Source: an uncultured Acidimicrobiales bacterium
GTDB taxonomy: Bacteria > Actinomycetota > Acidimicrobiia > Acidimicrobiales > SZUA-35
Assembly (NCBI GenBank): GCA_938021675.1
Contig: CALIFY010000074.1
Location: 1-46,487 of the forward strand
Direction: 5' to 3'
DNA: 46,487 nucleotides
The notes under the pieces were generated by a model. It saw nothing but the letters and a program-made list of their open reading frames with translations. It did no database searches and was not told where the DNA came from. Shown piece after piece: positions 32,879-40,316 of the stretch (within the stretch, counting starts at the first letter, position 1; the number at the start of each line of letters is the position of its first letter). The position numbers were made by a program, and so were the translations under genes.

Positions 32879-33826
32879 ATGATTTGGTGCCTTGGACCTA
32901 GCCCTGCGCTCGACCGAACGCAGTACGTGTCCCATCTCACGATTGGTGAGGTGAATCGCTCGACCCGGGTGGTAGTCCAGGCCGGAGGAAAGGCGGCAAA
33001 CGTCGCTCGGGTGATTCACACCATTGGTGGATCGGCGACCTTGGTCGGACCGGTCGGTAGGGGTACCGGCGAGGAGGTTCGGACGAGGGCCGAGTCGGAG
33101 GGCATCATGTGTCGATGGTCGCCCAGTAGTTTGTCGACGAGGGTCTGTACCACGATCGTCGATTCCGAAGGGGTGGCGACCGATGTCAACGAGCCGTCGA
33201 TGATCGATGCCGCTGGGTGGGACCAGCTCGTCGAACTGGTCTCCCAGGGCTCGGTCGATGCGTCACACGTGCTGCTCTCGGGGGCGATGCCGGAATTGCC
33301 GGACGGGCGTCTCGTTTCGCAACTGGCCGATGCGGTTGATCCACGATGCGGACTGTGGGTAGATACCAGCGGGCCCGCGCTGCGTCAGCTCACCGCCGGA
33401 ACGAGGCCGGTCGACGTGGTAAAGGTCAATCTCGATGAGGCGTTGACCGCCGTGAGAATTGACTGCCGTGGACGTTCCCGCCTGGAACTTTCGGCTGTTG
33501 TTTCGTCGGAGTTGCAACGGCAGACGGGTGGAGTCGCCGTCGTCACGGTGGGGAGCCAGGGGGCGGTTCTGGCCGATCGCGACCGATGTTGGTATGGCAA
33601 GCTCCCCGTCGAAAACGTGATCAATCCGACGGGGAGCGGTGACAGTTTCTTGGCCGGACTGGCTGTGGCTGTCGTTGAGCGATCGGCATCATGGCCGGAA
33701 GCGCTCGCTTTGGCATTGGCCTGCGCGGCGTCGAACGTGGGGCATCTCGGGGCCGGTCAGATCGACGTGTCCACCTTGCCCAATCTCGTAGAGGCCGCGG
33801 TGGTCGAGGAGCTGACCGACCCCTGA
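32879..33826 (+). CDS. PfkB-family hexose-phosphate kinase (LacC/FruK-like), second of two
   Basis: The 315-aa product begins MIWCLGPSPALDRTQYV, matching the CLNPALDRT-type start of 1-phosphofructokinase and tagatose-6-phosphate kinase. It has QAGGKAANVARVIHTIGG, the substrate-binding signature of that group, VLLSGAMPE, VKVNLDEA, and PTGSGDSFLAGLAVA with the catalytic Asp. In this operon it most likely converts tagatose-6-phosphate to the 1,6-bisphosphate used by the LacD-type aldolase. It is the last gene of the operon; the stop lies 20 bp from the convergent arylsulfotransferase-like gene, with no terminator that I can see. Confidence 0.85.
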   Translation: MIWCLGPSPALDRTQYVSHLTIGEVNRSTRVVVQAGGKAANVARVIHTIGGSATLVGPVGRGTGEEVRTRAESEGIMCRWSPSSLSTRVCTTIVDSEGVATDVNEPSMIDAAGWDQLVELVSQGSVDASHVLLSGAMPELPDGRLVSQLADAVDPRCGLWVDTSGPALRQLTAGTRPVDVVKVNLDEALTAVRIDCRGRSRLELSAVVSSELQRQTGGVAVVTVGSQGAVLADRDRCWYGKLPVENVINPTGSGDSFLAGLAVAVVERSASWPEALALALACAASNVGHLGAGQIDVSTLPNLVEAAVVEELTDP

Positions 33827-33846
33827 TAGATGGTGGTCTGTCGTCG

Positions 33847-36489
33847 TTACTGCGATGGGTTCTGGTCGCGTCTGTTTTGACCGTTCTGACCGTTTTGGCC
33901 GCGCCGCTCCCGACCGACTTGATTCTCCTCCGAGGGATCGGGCTCATCGGTTGGAGAGGTCGATGACGATTCGCGACCAGACTGTTCGCCTGTGGGGCCA
34001 AACTCGTCGCTCGGGGTGCCGGAGAAGCAAGCCATCACGTACGGGTATTCACCGGTGATGTAGTAGCCATACTGGCCATCGACGACCATGCCGTTGCACT
34101 CGTCGAGGTCGCCGGCGCCATCGGTGAACTCGTAGTCTCCCATGAACTGGCCGTTGTAGTCATCGGACTGCACGTTGCCGACGACGTGCGGGGTGGTGAA
34201 GCCGGCCACGTCTTGGCGAGGGCCTTCCTGCAGGACGTAGCTGCTTTCGGCGGCGCGGATGGTGCCGCCTTCGTCGGTAAAGCAGGGGCCGTAGACGGGG
34301 AATCCGTCTCGGGCGAATCCGATGACCGGTGACTCTGAGACGTCGTTGCATTCGATCTCATAGAGTGCTTCGGGAGTTGCGTGGTAGTGGTAGACCCCGG
34401 TGGCTTGTGAGTGGGCTGAGAACGCATCGAGTCGGAATCCGTTGAGCGGCGAGCCGATGTTGTAACGCCACGGATGATCGAGCGTGCTATTGCAGCCGAT
34501 CGACTCCTGGCCGAGCTCGCTTGGGCCTTCGTCGAAGCACGCGGCGGGGAACAATTCCCAGATGACGCCGTTGAGCATCACGGCGTGTCCGTTCGAGCCG
34601 AGCCCGGTCGGTTCAGCGTTGACCACCGGTTCGGTGGGAACTCGAAACGTGGCGTCGACTTCATCGGCATCGTTTGCCCCGCTGGCGTCTATCCCGATGT
34701 CATGGTTGGGTATTTGGTTTGAGATGAGTGTGCAATGGTCGTCGTCGGCGGTGATAGTGAGCTGGCCTTCGAACTCGGTTCCGTTGCTCACATCGCTAAT
34801 CATGGATGAATAGTTGCCGACGTACGCCGCGCAATCTGCATCGGTTGAGGTCAGGACGGCACCGGTGATGTCCACGCTGTCGCCTGGAGGACCGGACGTT
34901 TCAGGATCGGGATCTTCGGGGTCCCCGTCGTCGGGATCGCCGCCGTCAGAGTCCCCGCTGGCGTCTCCAGAATTGTTGACTACAACGTCGCTCCAGGCCA
35001 GGCGTTCCGATCGGTATATCGCCCCGTCAACCGTCGCTTCCCATATCGTGGCCCCGCTGCGGTCGACCTCGACGAGGTGGGCGGTGTCGGAACTTCCTCG
35101 TCCGCCTGCGGTCAAGAAGAGGTTGCCGTTTTCGAGTTCGTCGACGTCGCCCAGCGAGCTGGTGTACTTCGGGGCGATGTACTCGAATGTTTGCGCTGCC
35201 GTCTCCGACTCGCCATCGATGGCGTAGGTAACGATTCGACTGTTGTCCTCATCGCCGCCGGACTCGTTTCGGTTGTCGTAGGCGAGGAGCTCACCGTCGT
35301 CGGTCCAGGTAGCGGCGTGCTGACCGGTCGTCCAGGTTCCTTCGGTGAGTTCGAGGAAAGATGCGTCGAAGCCGGCATCGGTTCCGGTGTCTTCACCGGC
35401 GATCCATACGATCTCGCCGGTGGCGTGGTCGATGTTGACGATCCACCCTTGGGAGCGGAGCGACAACAGGATCTGGTCTGTTGATTGGTCGTAGTAAACG
35501 GCGTTGCCGTGGGTCCAATCGATACCGCCGGCCCGTGCTTCGTTCGTCGAGAGTGCTCCTGGAAAGCGCGTGGTGTCGAGGTGATCGAAGCTTGACCATT
35601 CCCACACCACGGAACCGGAGGCGTCGAGTTCGACAATCGTGTCGCCCAGAATCTCGCTGCCATCGATGGTTTGCAGGTCGCCGACAAGGGTGAGGACGCC
35701 TCCATTGTCCAGCGGGACGGCATCGTGCTTCCAGCGGCCGGCTCCGGAGAGATCATAGGATTGGAGCAACCGTCCGTCGAGGCTCATCCGGTCGACGCTG
35801 TCAGCGAAGAATGCCAAGATCTCACCGTTGCCGAGGTTGCGGATCACTGGAGAGCCATTGACCCGTTTTGTGGTCTCCAGGTACCACACGATGTGTCCGT
35901 CAGGATCGACTCCGACGTAGGCCGGCGCGGTGCTCTGCTCGTTTTGTTGGTTTGTACTGTTGGTGAGGCCGAAAAACGTAATGCCGCTCGCGGTCGACGG
36001 CTCATTGACCTCGACGGCCACCTCGGGAAGACCCTCAGGGAGTGGACCGGTCGTTAGCGACGTGACGGCTGAGAACTCGCCGCTCGAAGCTGTGAATTCG
36101 TACGGTGTATCGGCACGAAGCCCGACGACGGTGAAGTCGTGGTTTGTGCCGGGTGGGGAGGTCAGCTGGCGGGTTTCGACACCCGATGCGTCGATGTCTA
36201 GCGTGACCGGCGCACTCGTTTCAGCGGTCACCGAAACGTTGGCGATAAGCGAGTTGTCGGGGCTGACGACGCCAGAAATCTCCAGTTCGGCGCCAGCGCC
36301 GGCGTCAGCGGTCTGCGACGTCGATGCGGATTGCAATCCATCGTCACCCGAAGCTGATGAACAACTGGCGGCGGCGATGGTGGCGACAGCGAGGAGGAGC
36401 CGGGGAAGCAGAATGCGAGCCGACCGGGCCTTTGGATATCCGTCTTTCAGTCTAGAACCGCGACGCCGGCGCCGTTGCATCTTGTTCAT
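33847..36489 (-). CDS. Lipoprotein fusing an arylsulfotransferase-type beta-propeller to a C-terminal YHYH domain
   Basis: The 880-aa preprotein has an Arg-rich start, a signal peptide with lipobox IAAASC (Cys43), and a fibronectin-like strand region (about 66-150). A six-bladed propeller of arylsulfate sulfotransferase type (about 160-525) follows. Candidate active-site residues are H255 (RWKHDAVPLDNGG), H327 (DWTHGNAVYY), R345 (LLSLRSQGW) and H391 (TGQHAATW). The 18-residue H327-R345 spacing equals the His356-Arg374 spacing I recall for E. coli AssT. An Asp/Pro/Gly linker precedes a YHYH domain (about 640-830) with HPWRYNIGSPLNGF, YHYH at 700-703, FARDGFPVYGPCF and several Cys. The tail is a low-complexity Arg/Gln/Asn/Gly stretch. 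AssT enzymes move sulfate between phenolic acceptors outside the membrane; YHYH has no settled function. Confidence 0.8.
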   Translation of the reverse strand: MNKMQRRRRRGSRLKDGYPKARSARILLPRLLLAVATIAAASCSSASGDDGLQSASTSQTADAGAGAELEISGVVSPDNSLIANVSVTAETSAPVTLDIDASGVETRQLTSPPGTNHDFTVVGLRADTPYEFTASSGEFSAVTSLTTGPLPEGLPEVAVEVNEPSTASGITFFGLTNSTNQQNEQSTAPAYVGVDPDGHIVWYLETTKRVNGSPVIRNLGNGEILAFFADSVDRMSLDGRLLQSYDLSGAGRWKHDAVPLDNGGVLTLVGDLQTIDGSEILGDTIVELDASGSVVWEWSSFDHLDTTRFPGALSTNEARAGGIDWTHGNAVYYDQSTDQILLSLRSQGWIVNIDHATGEIVWIAGEDTGTDAGFDASFLELTEGTWTTGQHAATWTDDGELLAYDNRNESGGDEDNSRIVTYAIDGESETAAQTFEYIAPKYTSSLGDVDELENGNLFLTAGGRGSSDTAHLVEVDRSGATIWEATVDGAIYRSERLAWSDVVVNNSGDASGDSDGGDPDDGDPEDPDPETSGPPGDSVDITGAVLTSTDADCAAYVGNYSSMISDVSNGTEFEGQLTITADDDHCTLISNQIPNHDIGIDASGANDADEVDATFRVPTEPVVNAEPTGLGSNGHAVMLNGVIWELFPAACFDEGPSELGQESIGCNSTLDHPWRYNIGSPLNGFRLDAFSAHSQATGVYHYHATPEALYEIECNDVSESPVIGFARDGFPVYGPCFTDEGGTIRAAESSYVLQEGPRQDVAGFTTPHVVGNVQSDDYNGQFMGDYEFTDGAGDLDECNGMVVDGQYGYYITGEYPYVMACFSGTPSDEFGPTGEQSGRESSSTSPTDEPDPSEENQVGRERRGQNGQNGQNRRDQNPSQ

Positions 36490-36524
36490 ACGTCGACCCT
36501 GAGTGGCCGAGCTGTGAATTTGCT

Positions 36525-36541
36525 GTGTAGGAAACCTACAC
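36525..36541. promoter_or_regulatory. Inverted repeat upstream of the arylsulfotransferase-like gene
   Basis: GTGTAGG-AAA-CCTACAC has perfect 7-bp arms. It lies 36-52 bp before the start codon of the minus-strand gene at 36489 and after the stop of the aldo/keto reductase. It may be an operator for the former. A weak terminator for the latter is less likely because the stem is short and A/T-containing. Confidence 0.4.
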
Positions 36542-36588
36542 CGACGTTGGCTCCATGGCCGACCTATTCATGATGTACATCTTGGGTT

Positions 36589-37560
36589 TCATTGACCAAC
36601 TGCTGCGGCGATGGTTTCAAGAACGTCGCTGTCGAGTTTCGTCAGAACGTCGAGTGCGCCGATGTTCTGTTCGACTTGTTCTCGTTTGCTGGCACCGGTG
36701 ATCACCGACGAAACGTTCGGGTTTACCGCACACCAGGCGATTGCCAGTTGGGCCAGAGTGCAGCCCAATTCGCTGGCGATCGGTTGGAGTCGTGAAACTC
36801 GTTCGTTGTCGGTCGGTTCGAGCAGCGAGTCTCGAATCCATTCCATTCCTGGAGTCGTCGCTCGGGATCCGTCGGGTGCGCCGTCGATGTATTTTCCGCT
36901 CAATAGCCCAGATGCCAGTGGACTGAAGGTGGTGAGTCCGATACCGAGGTCATCGTAGAGTCGGGCGTATTCGTGTTCGACACGTTCTCGAACTAACAGG
37001 TTGTACTGTGGTTGTTCAACGACCGGTTTATGGAGATGATGGCGTTCGGCGATCTCCCAGGCAGCCCGGATCTCATCGGCACGCCATTCCGACGTTCCCC
37101 AGTACAGCGCCTTCCCTGCGGTGATCATCTCGCTCATGGCGAAGACCGTCTCCTCGATAGGAGTATCAGGGTCCGCCCGATGGCAGTACACCAGGTCGAC
37201 GTAATCGAGACCTAGCCGAGACAGCGACGCGTCGATGGCTTGCATAAGGTACTTGCGGTTGAGCGTGTTCCTCATGTTGGGATCGTCATGGATGCCCCAG
37301 AAGAACTTGGTCGAGACGACGTATGACCAACGGGGCCAACCGAGTTCGGCGAATGCTCGACCCATGATTTCCTCCGACTCGCCGCCGGCGTATGCTTCGG
37401 CGTTGTCGAAGAAATTTATGCCCGCATCTCGAGCGGCGGTCATGCAATCTTTGGCCAGAGTCAGATCGACCTGCTTGCCGAAGGTGACCCATGAGCCCAA
37501 CGACAAGAGCGAAACCTGCAACCCCGATCGGCCGAGACGTCGATACTCCATATCTGCCAT
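36589..37560 (-). CDS. Aldo/keto reductase, voltage-gated K+ channel beta-subunit-like group
   Basis: Start chosen at [20 protein letters not shown] (37560) because AGGAG precedes it. The 323-aa TIM-barrel oxidoreductase has the catalytic tetrad in order: Asp in [13 protein letters not shown], Tyr in the same segment, Lys in VVSTKFFWG and His in [19 protein letters not shown]-site motifs include [30 protein letters not shown] and [17 protein letters not shown]. The group, which includes KCNAB and YghZ-like enzymes, reduces aldehydes, often methylglyoxal. Substrate unknown. No clear operon partner. Confidence 0.9.
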   Translation of the reverse strand: MADMEYRRLGRSGLQVSLLSLGSWVTFGKQVDLTLAKDCMTAARDAGINFFDNAEAYAGGESEEIMGRAFAELGWPRWSYVVSTKFFWGIHDDPNMRNTLNRKYLMQAIDASLSRLGLDYVDLVYCHRADPDTPIEETVFAMSEMITAGKALYWGTSEWRADEIRAAWEIAERHHLHKPVVEQPQYNLLVRERVEHEYARLYDDLGIGLTTFSPLASGLLSGKYIDGAPDGSRATTPGMEWIRDSLLEPTDNERVSRLQPIASELGCTLAQLAIAWCAVNPNVSSVITGASKREQVEQNIGALDVLTKLDSDVLETIAAAVGQ

Positions 37561-37822
37561 GTGACTCCTCACCAAGTAGATCCGTCAGCCCGCCAACCTA
37601 GTCAGATTCGGCCAACGGGCAAGAATCGTGACAACTGTCGCTACGGCGGCGGCAAAAAGATGGTGGTGGCATCAAAAAGGTGACCACATCGGCTGGTCAG
37701 GCCCAACAAGAAACTAGTTGTTTGTACTGGGGAGGATTCCGGCTTTGGTTGGTAGTATCAAGGCTGCGCGTGTTGTGTAGTAACAATACGAATACCCACT
37801 TGCTAGGTGACGGGAGTACCGA

Positions 37823-38230
37823 ATGGCGAAGAAATCCGAGATGACGGATGAACACAAGAATGCTTTGGCAGAAGGCAGAGCCGAGGGTCGAATTGTTCGT
37901 TCTTACTTGGAAGCATTAGAAGCTGGTAAAGCGAAGCGCGGTCGTAAGCGCACATCGGAGTCAATTACCAAGAGACTTGACCAGATCGAGATCGACATTG
38001 ACGAGGCCGACCCGGTCAAACGATTGGAACTGGCCCAGGAGAAAATCAATCTGGCAACAGAGCTTGTCCAGATGGACATGGTGGTCGACATAACTTCCCT
38101 CGAGGGAGAGTTCGTCGGGGTCGCAAAGTCCTATGCCGAACGAAAAGGCATAAGTTACACCGCCTTTCGCCAATCCGGCGTATCGGCTTCGGTGCTAAAG
38201 CAAGCCGGGATTTCCCGCGCTAGCCAATAG
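37823..38230 (+). CDS. Small, highly charged conserved protein of unknown function
   Basis: Not assigned to a named family. The 135-aa product starts MAKKSEMTDEHKNALAEGRA with a good ribosome site (GGGAG). It has a basic segment GKAKRGRKRTSESITKRLDQ, an acidic helix (EIDIDEADPVKRLELAQEKI), and a C-terminal region GVAKSYAERKGISYTAFRQSG ending in VSASVLKQAGISRAS. That region looks like a helix-turn-helix-style or SAP-like motif; the AT-hook-like GRKR and the C-terminal helices suggest DNA association, but this is only a guess. Codon use is less GC-biased than its neighbours. The 247 bp upstream are AT-rich for this genome (for example TTGGTAGTATCAAG) and likely contain its promoter. A strong hairpin follows. 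Confidence 0.75.
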   Translation: MAKKSEMTDEHKNALAEGRAEGRIVRSYLEALEAGKAKRGRKRTSESITKRLDQIEIDIDEADPVKRLELAQEKINLATELVQMDMVVDITSLEGEFVGVAKSYAERKGISYTAFRQSGVSASVLKQAGISRASQ

Positions 38231-38287
38231 TCCACCGGTCTGGTTCGGAGCGGAGAGGATCCTTCCGGACGTCAGTTCTGCCCGGTC

Positions 38288-38327
38288 GACGGGGTGATGT
38301 TGGCTTTGCTGCCTCCATCACCCCGTC
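38288..38327. terminator. Rho-independent-style hairpin between convergent genes
   Basis: GACGGGGTGATG (38288-38299) and CATCACCCCGTC (38316-38327) make a perfect 12-bp stem with a 16-nt loop. It lies 58 bp after the plus-strand stop and 13 bp before the minus-strand stop, so it can serve both genes. Confidence 0.75.
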
Positions 38328-38339
38328 CCGAGCTGTTCA

Positions 38340-39950
38340 CTACTTCAGGGCTTTGCTGAGACCGGCTGGTCCGACACTGCGGCTGCCCAGTTCGCTACTA
38401 ACCAGTTTCAGGCCGATGTCCGCCCCCTCGGTGAGGATGGCCATCATCTTGGTCGTATCTGGTTCGCCGTTTTCTATGTTGAGGTATTCCCGAACGACCT
38501 TGACGCTTTCTTCCTCCGAATCGGGTAACACTTGAGCGAGGTTCCACATCGCGCCGCCTATGACCGCGGCGACAACGGAGTCTCGATCGATCAGCGTCGA
38601 GGTAGGGATGCGATCGCCGATCTTGCGGTTGCGCGCCCATTTGGGGTTTAGGTACGACCGCGCCCGGTCCTTGAGGTCGAGCCCCGATGTCAGAAGCGTC
38701 ACGAGGTCTTCGGCGGTTCCGCCCCGGAGCCCCTTCATGCTGCCGATGACTGACTTTCCGATCGCCACCAGCGTCGCCAGTTCCGGGTCACCGCGGAACT
38801 CGATCTCTTGCACGAGCGGCCACGCCCAGCGGAGGCAGGGAAACCAGATCACGATGGTGCAGATCCGGATGCGGTCGGGCTCTAGCCATCCTGCGATGTT
38901 TTGGAAGTACTGCTGGATTTGTTCGTATTCGGGGGTTGGGTTGCCGAGCGTGTCGTAGAGGCCGTCGACGGGCACTCCGCCACCCAACGGGCCGGCCCCG
39001 ATGCCGTTGAGGTTGATGTTGACGTAGTGGTGCCACGTCGACTCCACAACGATTCTCCCTAGATCCGCCTGGTGTCCGTCGTACCCGCCGATGACGCCGA
39101 AGAGTTCGGGGGCGACCGGCGCTTTAGTCGACGTTCCCGGGCCACCGGACACGCCCCATGCCACTATCTCGGGGGCAATGCCGCCGGGAAACTCGTCGGG
39201 GTCAAGAACGGCCGGCTCGATCACTCGACCCTCGTGAGGATGATCGGGGAGGAACGTTACCGTGCCGTCAACGTCGTGACGGTCGAGTAACTCATGGGCG
39301 AACGTGGCGCCGCCGTCGGTGTACCACTTGGGGTAGATGTGTTGTGGCACGCTGTCGGACTGGAGATCAAAATCGGCTCCGGCTGCTGCGTTCGGCACGT
39401 TGGTATCGATCCTGGACGCGCTGTTGCTGCCGTCGGGTGCCCCGTCGGCGTCAAACCACAGACGCATGCTTTTGACCCGCTTCACGCCACCGCAAAGGAA
39501 CGCGCCGAGTGAGTTGTGGTCGCCGGTGGCGAACACGCCGCCGCCGTCATCCATGAATGCCTCAAGCTCGGCGAGATCGGCTCCACCCATTGCCGTCGCC
39601 GCCGTTGCACTGCCGATGCCGAAGATCCAGATTTCTTCGTAGTAGTGAATCGTCCGGTTGGCGCCATTGACGGTATGGGGGCCGGAGAAACTGAAGGATG
39701 TGACGTCGGCCGTCGGGTCGAACCCGGTGTGTGCCGTCGTCAACTCGACTTGATGGTTCGTTGTGGTGGCGGCAGCGATGATGTCGGCGGCTTCGCTAAG
39801 TCCGAAACCGGACGCTGGGTTGAACGACAGTCCGTCGGTCACCAGAAGGATCCGAGTCTTGCAATTCAGGTTAATTATCGTTTGTTGCCATAGGGGTGGA
39901 AAGAATGGGCGAAGTACTTCTCCTGTGGGGGTGGGGTCCACAATAGTCAT
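38340..39950 (-). CDS. 536-aa protein of unknown function with a glutamine-amidotransferase/ThuA-like look
   Basis: Start chosen at MTIVDPTPTGEVLRPFFPPL (39950), preceded by AAAGGA; the frame runs to 40151 but the extra 67 residues are Arg/Ser-rich and not protein-like. The first 330 residues show alternating strands and helices: TRILLVTDGLSFNP, EIWIFGIGSATA, LEAFMDDGGGVFATGDHNSLGAF, GVKRVKSMRLWFD, LFGVIGGYDGH and VVESTWHHYVNINLNG. This pattern recalls class I glutamine amidotransferase/ThuA folds, but no catalytic Cys motif is evident. The C-terminal third (about 370-536) is mostly helical. No signal peptide, so probably cytoplasmic. I cannot name a function. It is divergent from the aldehyde dehydrogenase operon. 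Confidence 0.7.
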   Translation of the reverse strand: MTIVDPTPTGEVLRPFFPPLWQQTIINLNCKTRILLVTDGLSFNPASGFGLSEAADIIAAATTTNHQVELTTAHTGFDPTADVTSFSFSGPHTVNGANRTIHYYEEIWIFGIGSATAATAMGGADLAELEAFMDDGGGVFATGDHNSLGAFLCGGVKRVKSMRLWFDADGAPDGSNSASRIDTNVPNAAAGADFDLQSDSVPQHIYPKWYTDGGATFAHELLDRHDVDGTVTFLPDHPHEGRVIEPAVLDPDEFPGGIAPEIVAWGVSGGPGTSTKAPVAPELFGVIGGYDGHQADLGRIVVESTWHHYVNINLNGIGAGPLGGGVPVDGLYDTLGNPTPEYEQIQQYFQNIAGWLEPDRIRICTIVIWFPCLRWAWPLVQEIEFRGDPELATLVAIGKSVIGSMKGLRGGTAEDLVTLLTSGLDLKDRARSYLNPKWARNRKIGDRIPTSTLIDRDSVVAAVIGGAMWNLAQVLPDSEEESVKVVREYLNIENGEPDTTKMMAILTEGADIGLKLVSSELGSRSVGPAGLSKALK

Positions 39951-40316
39951 GCTGGTCCTTTCGGGGCTGAGTTCTTCTCGGCGAGATACAAAGAGCCGTC
40001 GTTCGATACATTGATACAAATTTGTCCTGTCCGTCCGTGTCGTGAACGGTCTTCGTCCGACGAGGGTCATAGCAGGACTGCTAATCGAGCGGTGCGAAAT
40101 GGCACTGGAGCGTGCCCCCGAACTCGGCGATGGTTGACCTATGTCGACCAACGCTCCAGGTTCTCAACAACGCTGGTCGGTGCCGAGGGCCCGTCACCGG
40201 TATCGGTGTCTCGGGTGTAGCGGTCACGTCTCTGGTCGGATTGCCGACCGGATAGCCTGCAGGCCGCTGTTTTTGGGCCGGCCTTGGGTAGTCAGCACCA
40301 GAGACGGAAAAATCCA
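39951..40316. promoter_or_regulatory. 366-bp divergent promoter region with repeated GATACA elements
   Basis: No gene is supported here. GATACA occurs at 39985-39990, 40005-40010 and 40013-40018, in an AT-rich island 35-70 bp upstream of the minus-strand gene, together with a perfect palindrome ACAAATTTGT at 40016-40025. Read on the minus strand these are TGTATC boxes suitable for a promoter or operator. Nearer the dehydrogenase gene, GGTCGG-ATTG-CCGACC (40234-40249) is a short inverted repeat. The LysR-type regulator at 43625 is a possible binder, which is inference. Confidence 0.45.

Noticed and set aside
22499-33826. Sulfoquinovose degradation (sulfo-EMP) operon, suggested by the YihT relationship of the aldolase
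   Set aside because: No sulfoquinovosidase, no sulfolactaldehyde reductase or dehydrogenase and no sulfonate exporter in the operon. GH4 and SIS genes point to a galacto-sugar.
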